Below are positions 1 to 6,239 of a DNA stretch of 12,099 nt, piece after piece. Position 1 is the first letter of the stretch. The number at the start of each line of letters is the position of its first letter. Source of the stretch: JBIOYL01 sp044870185 (GTDB lineage Bacteria > Actinomycetota > CALGFH01). The position numbers and the translations under genes were made by a program. The notes under the pieces were generated by a model. The model was not told the DNA's origin, ran no database searches, and worked only from the letters and a program-made list of their open reading frames with translations. Location: NCBI GenBank assembly GCA_044870185.1, contig JBIOYL010000449.1, positions 1 through 12,099 of the forward strand. The letters are read 5' to 3'.

Positions 1-2
1 TG

Positions 3-179
3 GACCCCCGCAACACCTCCCGCACTTGTTCCGACTGCGGACACTGTGCGGCGGAGAGCCGCCGCAGTCAGGCGGAGTTTCGCTGTGTGGCGTGTGGGCA
101 TGCCGCCCATGCAGATGTGAACGCGGCTGGCAACATTCTCCGGGCAGGGCTTGCCCGTCAGGTCGCTCGCGCGGCCTGA
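3..179 (+). CDS. tnpB: C-terminal end of an IS200/IS605-type TnpB nuclease (cut by window edge)
   Basis: The frame is open from the window edge and gives 58 residues before TGA. It shows the TnpB C-terminus: a four-cysteine zinc finger (C9-x2-C12 and C28-x2-C31, the second in FRCVACGH) followed by ADVNAAGNIL. There Asp38 matches the last catalytic acidic residue of the RuvC fold. TnpB proteins are RNA-guided DNA endonucleases carried by IS200/IS605-family elements. The 3' end of their gene and the right end of the element make the guide RNA. The start lies outside the window, so whether the gene is complete, or has a TnpA partner, cannot be seen. No start codon or Shine-Dalgarno applies here. 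The identity of this end is clear from the motifs; activity is unknown. Confidence 0.9.
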   Translation, partial: DPRNTSRTCSDCGHCAAESRRSQAEFRCVACGHAAHADVNAAGNILRAGLARQVARAA

Positions 180-183
180 GAAG

Positions 184-203
184 CTGTCGCCTTCAGACGA
201 CAG
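184..203 (+). repeat. Right-end hairpin of the tnpB element / candidate guide-RNA scaffold end
   Basis: A 6-bp perfect stem (CTGTCG at 184-189 with CGACAG at 198-203) and an 8-base loop lie 4 bases after the tnpB stop codon. AGTCAC follows at 207-212. The layout of GAAGC, hairpin with CTTCAG in the loop, then AGTCAC resembles the right ends of actinobacterial tnpB elements. In this family such a subterminal hairpin marks the right end, and transcription through it yields the guide RNA, whose guide is the flanking DNA just beyond the end (here starting near 213). The exact end is inferred. Confidence 0.65.
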
Positions 204-221
204 AGGAGTCACTTGGGGACA

Positions 222-230
222 TGCTACCCT
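222..230 (+). promoter_or_regulatory. Extended -10 promoter for a leaderless PPC-domain transcript
   Basis: TGC followed by TACCCT (225-230) matches the extended -10 pattern TGn-TAnnnT. Six bases separate it from the ATG at 237, the spacing seen when transcription starts on the A of a leaderless actinobacterial gene. No good -35 is present at 17-18 bp, because that region is now the end of the tnpB element. Confidence 0.45.
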
Positions 231-236
231 CCGGCG

Positions 237-650
237 ATGAGGGTGATCGCCGCGCGCCTGCATCCCGGGCAGGACCTGAAGCTGGAGCTCGAGCGGCTGG
301 CGGCCGGGCGCGGCATCGGCGCGGGCTACGTGCTGACCTGTGTGGGCAGCCTGGCGCGGGCGCTGCTCAGGCCGGCGGGCCGGGCCGAGCCGGTGGTCTT
401 CGAGGGGCCGCTGGAGATCGTGTGCCTGGCGGGGACGCTGGCGCCACAGGGCGTGCACCTGCACCTCGTGGTGTCGGACGAGGACTGTGCGACCCACGGT
501 GGCCACCTGCTGGCCGGCTGCGTCGTGCGGACGACGGCGGAGCTGGTGCTCGGCGCCGAGGACGCCATGACGTTCGCCCGCAAGGCCGACGCCGCCACCG
601 GCTACGACGAGCTGGTGGTGCACCAACGCCGGCCGCCGGCCGACGACTGA
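237..650 (+). CDS. PPC (DUF296) domain protein
   Basis: The 137-residue product matches one whole PPC/DUF296 domain (plants and prokaryotes conserved), the usual length of free-standing bacterial members. It opens with MRVIAARLHPGQDLK and contains VLTCVGS (about residues 31-37), LEIVCLAGTLAP, the HLHLVVSD histidine pair and GGHLLAGCVVRTTAE. In the family the last two blocks line a trimer interface and a possible metal site. Many members are annotated as DNA-binding, but for small bacterial ones the function is not settled. I chose ATG 237 because homology begins there and an extended -10 sits 6 bases upstream. A longer frame from TTG 213 adds 8 unrelated residues, partly from the insertion boundary. 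Its neighbour upstream is the tnpB element; a 20-bp tandem repeat starts right after its stop. Confidence 0.85.
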   Translation: MRVIAARLHPGQDLKLELERLAAGRGIGAGYVLTCVGSLARALLRPAGRAEPVVFEGPLEIVCLAGTLAPQGVHLHLVVSDEDCATHGGHLLAGCVVRTTAELVLGAEDAMTFARKADAATGYDELVVHQRRPPADD

Positions 651-690
651 CCGGGCCGCCCGCCGACCGGCCGGGCCGCCCGCCGACCGG
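651..690 (+). repeat. Perfect 20-bp tandem duplication directly after the PPC gene stop
   Basis: Bases 651-670 and 671-690 are identical. The first unit starts on the base after the TGA. Related but degenerate GGGCCGCCC-rich sequence continues to about 746, filling the 113-bp gap before ligB, and includes a near-palindrome at 731-745. No gene is seen in this gap. Confidence 0.9.
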
Positions 691-751
691 CCGCCCTGCC
701 CGGGCCGCCCGCCCTGGGCCGCCCACCGACCGGGCGGGCCGCCCGTCGAGG

Positions 752-757
752 CACAAT
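752..757 (+). promoter_or_regulatory. Possible -10 for a leaderless ligB transcript
   Basis: CACAAT (752-757) lies 6 bases before the GTG at 764, the same spacing as in front of the PPC gene. It lacks the first T of the TAnnnT consensus and no convincing -35 is visible, so this is weak. There is no Shine-Dalgarno before the GTG. Confidence 0.3.
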
Positions 758-763
758 GTCGCC

Positions 764-2323
764 GTGCTGCTCTCCGAGATCGCCGAGACGTCCGACGCCG
801 TCGCGTCGTCCGCCGCGCGGCTGGCCAAGGTGGAGCGCCTGGCGGGCTGCCTCGGGCGGCTGCAGCCGCCCGAGGTGGGCGTTGCCGTAGCCTTCCTGTC
901 CGGCGAGCTGCGACAGCGGCAGATCGGGGTTGGCTGGGCGGCGCTGCGCGACGTGCCCGCACCGGCCGCCTCGCCCTCGCTCACCGTGACCGGGGTCGAC
1001 GCCGTGTTCGAGCAGGTGGGCCGGCAGGCCGGACCCGGGTCGCAGCGCGCGCGGCGGCGGCTGCTCGCCGAGCTGTTGGCCCGGGCGACCGCCGCCGAGC
1101 AGCGGTTCCTGCAGCGGCTGCTGGCCGGCGAGCTGCGCCAGGGCGCGCTCGAGGGCGTCATGGTCGAGGCGATCGCGCGGGCGGCCGGGGTGCCGGGCGG
1201 CGAGGTGCGGCGCGCGGTGATGCTGCGCGGCGCGCTCGGCGCGGTCGCCGAGGCGGCGCTCGGCCAGGGTGTCGCCGGGCTGCGCGCGTTCGCGCTCCAG
1301 GTCGGCCGGCCGCTGCAGCCGATGCTGGCCCAGACGGCCGACAGCGTGGACGCCGCCCTGCAGCGCGTGCGCCCGGCAGCCGTCGAGTGGAAGCTCGACG
1401 GCATTCGAGTCCAGGTGCATCGCCGTGGCGACCAGGTGGGCGTGTTCACCCGCACCTTGGACGACGTCACCGCGCGGGTGCCCGAGCTGGTCGAGGCGGC
1501 ACTCGCCCTGCCGGTGCGCACCGTGGTGCTCGACGGCGAGGCGATCGCGCTTCGCGCCGACGGTCGGCCGCAGCCGTTCCAGCTCACCGCGGGCCGCTTC
1601 GGCAGCAGGCTCGGGGTCGACCGGCTGCGCTCGGAGGTGCCGCTGACGCTGTTCCTGTTCGACACGCTGCATCTGGACGGCGAGGACCTGATCGACCGCG
1701 GCGGGGCGGAGCGCTACCAGGCCCTGGCCGCGGTGGTCGGCGAGGCGCTGCGCGCACCACGGATCGTCACCGGCGACCCGGCGGTTGCGGCCGCCTTCAT
1801 GCGTGACGCGCTCATGCGGGGCCACGAGGGCGTGCTGGTCAAGTCGCTGACGGCACCGTACGAGGCCGGGCGGCGTGGAGCCGGGTGGGTCAAGGTCAAG
1901 CCGCGCCACACCCTCGACCTGGTCGTGCTGGCCGCCGAGTGGGGTCACGGCCGCCGGCGCGGGTGGCTGAGCAACCTGCACCTGGGCGCCCGCGACCCGG
2001 AAACGGGGGGCTGGGTGATGCTGGGCAAGACGTTCAAGGGCCTGACCGACGAGCTGCTCGGCTGGCAGACCGGGCGACTGCTGGAGCTGGAGGTCTCGCG
2101 CAACGACGACGTCGTGTTCGTCCGCCCGGAGCTGGTCGTCGAGGTCGCCTTCGACGGCGTGCAGCGCAGCCCCCGCTATCCCGGCGGGCTGGCGCTGCGC
2201 TTTGCCCGCGTGCTGCGCTACCGGCCGGACAAGCGCGCCGCCGACGCCGACACGATCGGTACGGTCCGTGCCGTCCACGACGGCGCGGCGCCCCCGGACC
2301 AGGGGTCCGGCTCGCCGGCGTGA
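764..2323 (+). CDS. ligB: ATP-dependent DNA ligase, mycobacterial LigB type
   Basis: The 519-residue product matches LigB along its whole length. The N-terminal DNA-binding region (about 1-180) has SGELRQRQIGVGWAAL and LTVTGVDA. The adenylation domain follows (about 185-385), with the motif I nucleophile Lys210 in EWKLDG, VVLDGEAIAL (about 254-263), HEGVLVK (354-360) and GWVKVKP (374-380). The OB domain ends in VQRSPRYPGGLALRFARVLRYRPDK (about 466-490, given here by key residues). The enzyme seals nicks by forming a ligase-AMP intermediate at Lys210. The GTG at 764 is chosen because MLLSEIAETSDAVA aligns with the known LigB start; the open frame upstream overlaps the PPC gene and is spurious. 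No Ku or NHEJ partner is nearby. The gene looks intact and converges with the minus-strand block. Confidence 0.95.
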   Translation: MLLSEIAETSDAVASSAARLAKVERLAGCLGRLQPPEVGVAVAFLSGELRQRQIGVGWAALRDVPAPAASPSLTVTGVDAVFEQVGRQAGPGSQRARRRLLAELLARATAAEQRFLQRLLAGELRQGALEGVMVEAIARAAGVPGGEVRRAVMLRGALGAVAEAALGQGVAGLRAFALQVGRPLQPMLAQTADSVDAALQRVRPAAVEWKLDGIRVQVHRRGDQVGVFTRTLDDVTARVPELVEAALALPVRTVVLDGEAIALRADGRPQPFQLTAGRFGSRLGVDRLRSEVPLTLFLFDTLHLDGEDLIDRGGAERYQALAAVVGEALRAPRIVTGDPAVAAAFMRDALMRGHEGVLVKSLTAPYEAGRRGAGWVKVKPRHTLDLVVLAAEWGHGRRRGWLSNLHLGARDPETGGWVMLGKTFKGLTDELLGWQTGRLLELEVSRNDDVVFVRPELVVEVAFDGVQRSPRYPGGLALRFARVLRYRPDKRAADADTIGTVRAVHDGAAPPDQGSGSPA

Positions 2324-2353
2324 CGCAGCCGGCCCGACGCTTCGGCCACGGCG

Positions 2354-2397
2354 CACGCCGGCCAGGCGAGCGGCCCACGCCGGCCAGGCGAGCGGCC
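2354..2397 (+). repeat. Perfect 22-bp tandem duplication between ligB and the minus-strand block
   Basis: Bases 2354-2375 and 2376-2397 are identical. They lie in the 106-bp gap between the convergent ends of ligB (2323) and the cysteine-motif gene (2430). I see no clear hairpin with a T-run here. Confidence 0.9.
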
Positions 2398-2429
2398 TGC
2401 GGCCGCCGAGGACCGGGTGGCCGCCGCGC

Positions 2430-3121
2430 TCACCGAGGTCCCGGGCCGGCGCCCCGCGTCCGCTCGGCCCGCCGGGCGCCGAGGCGGGTCGGCGGCAGGA
2501 CGAGCAGGCTGCCGGGGTCGCCTGGGAGCCGGTGGCGCGCGACCGGCGAGGGGGTGAGCAGCGTCCCCGGTGCCGGCGGGGCCGGAGGTGGAGCGTGCGC
2601 GCCCGCAGCGCCCGCCGCCCCGGCGGCGAAGGCGGCCAGCAGCCGCCAGCCGGCGACCACCACCACCGCCAGCACCGCGCCGAGCACGGCGAGGTCGGCA
2701 CCGGCGTGGTGGCGGGCCAGCTCGAGCACCAGCAGGAACGCGGCCAGGGCGGCCAGCGCCAGCGACATGCCCCGGTGGAAGCGGCCGACCTCCGAGTGCA
2801 GCCAGGGTCCAGCGGCCGGATGACCTCGCGGCCGTCGTCGGAGTCGGTGCAGGCGGCCTTCACCGGGCAGGCGTTGCAGGTGTCGGCCTTGGCCCGGTAG
2901 CGGACCAGCCGCAGCTCGTGGTCGACCTCCCGCGGCCACAGGTGCTCGCCCTGCGGGCACTGCCAGGCGTCGAGGTGCTCATGGTAGGTGAACCCGCCGA
3001 TGCGCCAGCGGTGCGCCCGCCGGGCGACGTGCCCGGCGGTCAGCTCGAGCACGGCGCTGACGCCGAGCAGGAACAGCGCGTACCCGGCGGCCAGCAGCAC
3101 CTCCAGGCTCGGCGGGCTCAC
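2430..3121 (-). pseudogene. Cysteine-motif membrane protein next to norZ, with one frameshift
   Basis: The start is a GTG at 3121 that overlaps the norZ stop (GTGA), so the gene is translationally coupled to norZ. The first 106 residues hold a hydrophobic helix (about 7-30), then FTYHEHLDAWQCPQGEHLW and a run with four cysteines (C55, C82, C85, C91; pattern YRAKADTCNACPVKAACT). At 2804-2807 the frame breaks. Adding one C to the three-C run restores DPWLHSEVGRFHRG and two further hydrophobic segments (about 119-136 and 141-168), then a Pro/Arg-rich tail to residue 230. The cysteine block resembles the zinc-ribbon-like linker of IS1182/IS4-type transposases, yet it sits between membrane helices. 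I do not know a function; coupling suggests a role with the nitric oxide reductase. Frameshift or sequencing error cannot be told apart here. Confidence 0.7.
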
Positions 3122-4934
3122 TGGCGTTCCCCGGTCTCGGCCGGCTCGGTCACCTCGGTGAACAGGCCGGCGGTGGGCTCCTCGAGCGTCACCCGTGGGA
3201 CGGTGTGCCGCACGCCGAGCCAGCACAGCCACAGCAGCGGCAGGGCGCCGCCGACGATGAACAGCACGTCGCCGGGCAGCCGCAGCCACTCGAACAGGGA
3301 GTTGATCGAGTTGGTGACGAACTTGAGCTGCCGGGCGTCGAAGTAGCTGTGGTTGATCGCCTCGTACAGCTGCAGCAGCCCCAGGGGGAACAGCGTGGCG
3401 AACACCATCCAGGCCAGGCCGAGGTTGGTCGACCAGAAGCTGAGCCTGGCGGCCCGCTCCGACCAGCGTTCCTCGGGGATCAGGTAGCGCAGGCAGAACA
3501 GCGCCAGCCCGATGGCGAGCATGCCGTACACGCCCATCATGGCGGCGTGGCCGTGGTTGGCGGTCAGGGCGGTGCCGATCTCGTAGTAGGAGACGATCGG
3601 CAGGTTGATCAGGAAGCCGAACACGCCGGCGCCGAGGAAGTCCCAGAAGCCGACCGAGACCAGGAACATCACCGCCCAGTGGTGCGGGAACGGCGTGCGT
3701 GACCTGGACTCCTGCCTGGCGCCGAGCTGCAGGAAGCTCCACGCCTCCACCGTGAGGAAGGTGAGCGGGATCACCTCGGCGGCCGAGAAGAACGCGCCGA
3801 GCGCCATGTGCTCGGCCGGCTCGCCGGAGAAGTACAGGTGGTGCATGGTGCCGATCACGCCGCCGGCCGAGTACAGCACGATGTCGAGGTAGATCACGGT
3901 GAGGGCGACACGCTCGCTTACCACCCCGAGCAGCACGAAGATGTAGGCGACCATGACGGTGGTGAACAGCTCCAGGAAGTCCTCCACCCACAGGTGCACC
4001 ACCCAGAAACGCCAGAAGTCGGCGGTGGTGAAGGTCGAGGTCGGCTGGGCCAGCAGCCCGACCGCGTAGAAGGCGGGGATGGCCAGGGCGGCGAACAGGA
4101 ACAGCCACGGCATGTTGCCGCGGTGCTCGCTGCGCAGGCGCACACGCAGCACCCGCCACAGCATGAACACCCAGGCGAACAGGCCGACCGACAGCAGGAC
4201 CTGCCAGAAGCGGCCGAGGTCCAGGTACTCGAAGCCCTGGTTGCCGAACCAGCTCCACAGCCGCCGGATGCCGCCGAAGATGCCGGCCCACTCGCCGAAC
4301 AGGCTGCCGAAGACCACCACCGCGAGCGCGCCGAGCAGGCCGAAGGCGAGCAGGCGCTGGCCGCGCGGCTCGTGCCCGGAGATCATCGGGGCCAGGAACA
4401 GCCCGGCGGCCAGGTAGGAGGTGGCCACCCAGAAGATCGTCAGCTGCACGTGCCAGGTCCGCACCAGGTTGTAGGGGAAGATGCGGGCCAGGTCGATGCC
4501 GAAGAAGTTGGTGAGGTCGGCCCGGTAGTGCTCGGCGGCCGCCCCGGCGATCGTCTGGATCACGAACAGCGCGGCCATCACCAGGAAGAACCAGGCGGTG
4601 GCGCGCTGCGCCGGGGTCAGCGCCACGTCGCTGGGCGCGCGGAAGGTCAGCGTCTGCTGCTCGCGCCCGTGCCAGCCGAGGAAGCGGTGGCGGCCGACCG
4701 CGCCGAACAGCAGGCCGATGCCGCCGAGCAGCGCCGCCAGCGACAGCATGCTCCAGATCACCGTGTTGGCGGTCGGCTGGTTGCCGACCAGCGCCTCCGG
4801 CGGCCAGTTGTTGGTGTAGGAGTAGCCCTTGCCGGGCCGGCGGGCCGCAGCCGCCCACGCCGACCAGCCGAAGTAGCCGCCTGGATCCAGCCCTTGGCCA
4901 CCAGCAGGTCGCGCCGCCCAGTTGCCACCCGCAT
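3118..4934 (-). pseudogene. norZ: Quinol-type nitric oxide reductase with its periplasmic domain deleted out of frame
   Basis: qNOR reduces 2 NO to N2O using membrane quinol. The catalytic core is complete: 585 residues from GYFGWSAWAAAARRPG and YTNNWPPEALVGN through the membrane helices. It has the heme-b histidine in RTWHVQLT, FeB-type ligands in VHLWVEDFLEL and GTMHHLYFSG, and the heme histidines in NHGHAAMMGVYG. The start is well marked: ATG 4934 with GGGGAGGA 5 bases upstream, giving MRVATGRRDLLVAKGWIQ, the usual beginning of helix 1. At about 4876-4882 this joins directly to GYFGW in another frame. Complete qNORs carry roughly 170-200 residues between these points (the rest of helix 1 and the NorC-like periplasmic domain). 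Both a deletion and a frame change are therefore present, so the product is probably not functional. A short GGC/GG homology at the junction is consistent with a deletion. Confidence 0.85.
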
Positions 4935-4939
4935 CCGCG

Positions 4940-4947
4940 TCCTCCCC
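4940..4947 (-). promoter_or_regulatory. Shine-Dalgarno that fixes the norZ start
   Basis: GGGGAGGA on the minus strand, 5 bases before ATG 4934. It shows that the short helix-1 fragment, not the longer open frame upstream of the core, is the real 5' end of norZ. Confidence 0.7.
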
Positions 4948-4988
4948 GCCACGGCCTGGCGACACCCGGTTGACAGCCAGGCGGCCGG

Positions 4989-5017
4989 AGTCTACGCGAT
5001 CAGCATCATCGTGACCA
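4989..5017 (-). promoter_or_regulatory. Candidate norZ promoter
   Basis: On the minus strand TGGTCA (5012-5017) and TAGACT (4989-4994) are 17 bp apart. They match 4 of 6 bases of TTGACA and the TAnnnT -10 pattern. Transcription would start near 4982, leaving a leader of about 48 bases before ATG 4934. I recognise no NsrR or FNR-type operator. Confidence 0.4.
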
Positions 5018-5074
5018 TTCGTGCGCGCCGTCACCCGGACGGGGCCGCGGCGGCCGGCTCGCCAGGCCCCGGCG

Positions 5075-5139
5075 CTCCCCGTCCGCGCTCCCCGTCCGGG
5101 CTCCCCGTCCGGGCTATCCGTTCGGGCTATCCGTTCGGG
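5075..5139 (-). repeat. Five-copy 13-bp tandem repeat that includes the alcohol dehydrogenase stop codon
   Basis: Units at 5075-5087, 5088-5100, 5101-5113, 5114-5126 and 5127-5139. The two proximal units (5114-5139) are identical (plus strand CTATCCGTTCGGG), and the next two are identical to each other (CTCCCCGTCCGGG). The first unit is the 3' end of the coding sequence (last codons plus TAG), so the gene's end appears to have been duplicated outward. Confidence 0.9.
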
Positions 5140-6174
5140 GTGATGACCGCGCGCCCGTGCAGGGTGCCCGCGCGCATGCGCTCGTAGGCCTCGGCTGCCC
5201 GCTCGAGCGGGAAGCGCTCGACGTGGGCGCTGATCCGGCCGGCCTCGGCGAGGGCGACGACCTCCATCAGCTCGCTGCGCGAGCCCCAGTAGGGGATCGC
5301 CACGGCGCACTCCAGCGGCAGGGCGCCGAAGCGGACCGGCAGCGTCCCGCCGGCCAGCCCGGCCACGGTGAGGTGGCCCTGGGTGCGGGCGGCCGCGGCG
5401 GCCAGGGCCATGGTGGCGTCCGAGCCGACGAGGTCGAGGACCAGCTCGGCGCCCTGCCCGCGGGTCAGCTCGCGGATGCGGCCCGCGGCCTGGTCCCCGG
5501 CGAGCACGACCTCGTCGGCGCCGCCCTCGCGGGCCAGCGCAAGCTTCTCCTCGGCGGTGTCGACCGCCACGATCCGGGCCGGGCTGAGCACCCGCAGCAG
5601 CTGCACGGCCATGTGGCCGAGGCCGCCGACGCCGATCACCACCGCGGTCGCGCCGAGCACGAGCAGGTCGAGTGAGCGCTTGATCGCATGGTAGGGGGTG
5701 AGCCCCGCATCGGTCAGGGGCGCCGCCTCGCCCGGGTCGAGCGTGCCCAGCGGGACCAGGAACCGGTCCGAGGCCACCAGCATGAACTCGGCCATGCCGC
5801 CGTCCCGGCCCAGGCCCCCGCCGGCCGCGCCCAGCTCGGCCGCGCGCTCGCAGTAGTTCTCGACCCCCTGGCCCCTGGGCGCAGGCGTGGCAGCGACCGC
5901 AGCCCCAGGGCCCGTACACGGCGACCGCGTCGCCTTCCCGCCAGCCGCGCACCCCTGGGCCGAGGGCGGCGACCCACCCGGCGGTCTCGTGGCCGAGCGT
6001 GAAGGGCAGCTCGTAGGGCAGCGCGCCGGCCGGCCACTCCATGACGTGCAGGTCGGAGTGGCAGGCGCCGGCACCGCCGACCCTGATGAGCACCTCACCG
6101 GGACCGGGCTCTGGGACCGGGACGTCGCGCAGCTCCGCCGGCTGCTGCCAGGCGGTCATTTGTAGGGCCTTCAT
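5127..6174 (-). pseudogene. NAD-dependent zinc alcohol dehydrogenase (ADH-A type) broken by a 7-bp duplication
   Basis: Without the duplication the product is 346 residues and matches Rhodococcus-type medium-chain ADH-A. It has catalytic zinc ligands C38 and H62 (GHE) with D153, a structural zinc lobe at C92, C95, C98 and C106, the Rossmann glycines GVGGLG (179-184), and an Asp in IVAVD that favours NAD over NADP. The start is ATG 6174, with GGAGGA 9 bases upstream. As written, CCCCTGG is present twice in tandem (5865-5871 and 5872-5878, plus strand), between C98 and C106. This shifts the frame in the zinc lobe. Removing one copy gives CAQGVENYC, exactly the family's C-x7-C spacing. The rest of the gene is undamaged, so the lesion looks recent. 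The stop lies inside a 13-bp tandem repeat. Its physiological alcohol or ketone substrate is unknown. Confidence 0.88.
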
Positions 6175-6183
6175 GCCGTCGTC

Positions 6184-6189
6184 TCCTCC
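6184..6189 (-). promoter_or_regulatory. Shine-Dalgarno of the alcohol dehydrogenase gene
   Basis: GGAGGA on the minus strand, 9 bases before ATG 6174. It decides for the upstream ATG (MKALQMTAW) over the second ATG five codons later. Confidence 0.6.
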
Positions 6190-6239
6190 GGTCGGTCGGA
6201 CGGCCGGCTCGGGCGTGACGCAGCCGGTCCACCGATTGG

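Noticed and set aside
213..236. TTG start for the PPC gene, with AGAGGAG 4 bases upstream
   Set aside because: The 8 extra residues have no family counterpart and lie at the insertion boundary; ATG 237 has a fitting -10. It remains possible but less likely.
26..763. Long upstream extension of the ligB frame
   Set aside because: It overlaps the tnpB end and the PPC gene in another frame, has an Arg/Gly-rich shadow composition, and LigB homology begins at 764.
602..4858. Minus-strand open frame of more than 1400 codons
   Set aside because: It reads antisense to ligB and out of frame through norZ. Only its stretch 3121-2804 codes for something real. It is long because high GC leaves few stop codons.
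3808..5187. Plus-strand open frame of 459 codons antisense to norZ
   Set aside because: The Gln/Glu/His/Arg-rich composition is the mirror of membrane-protein codons; no motif and no start signal.
2317..6227. 16-base identical sequence at 2317-2332 and 6212-6227, which could flank a mobile block
   Set aside because: In such GC-rich sequence a match of this length is expected about once by chance. The copies lie inside the ligB end and between genes, without other signs of a mobile unit.
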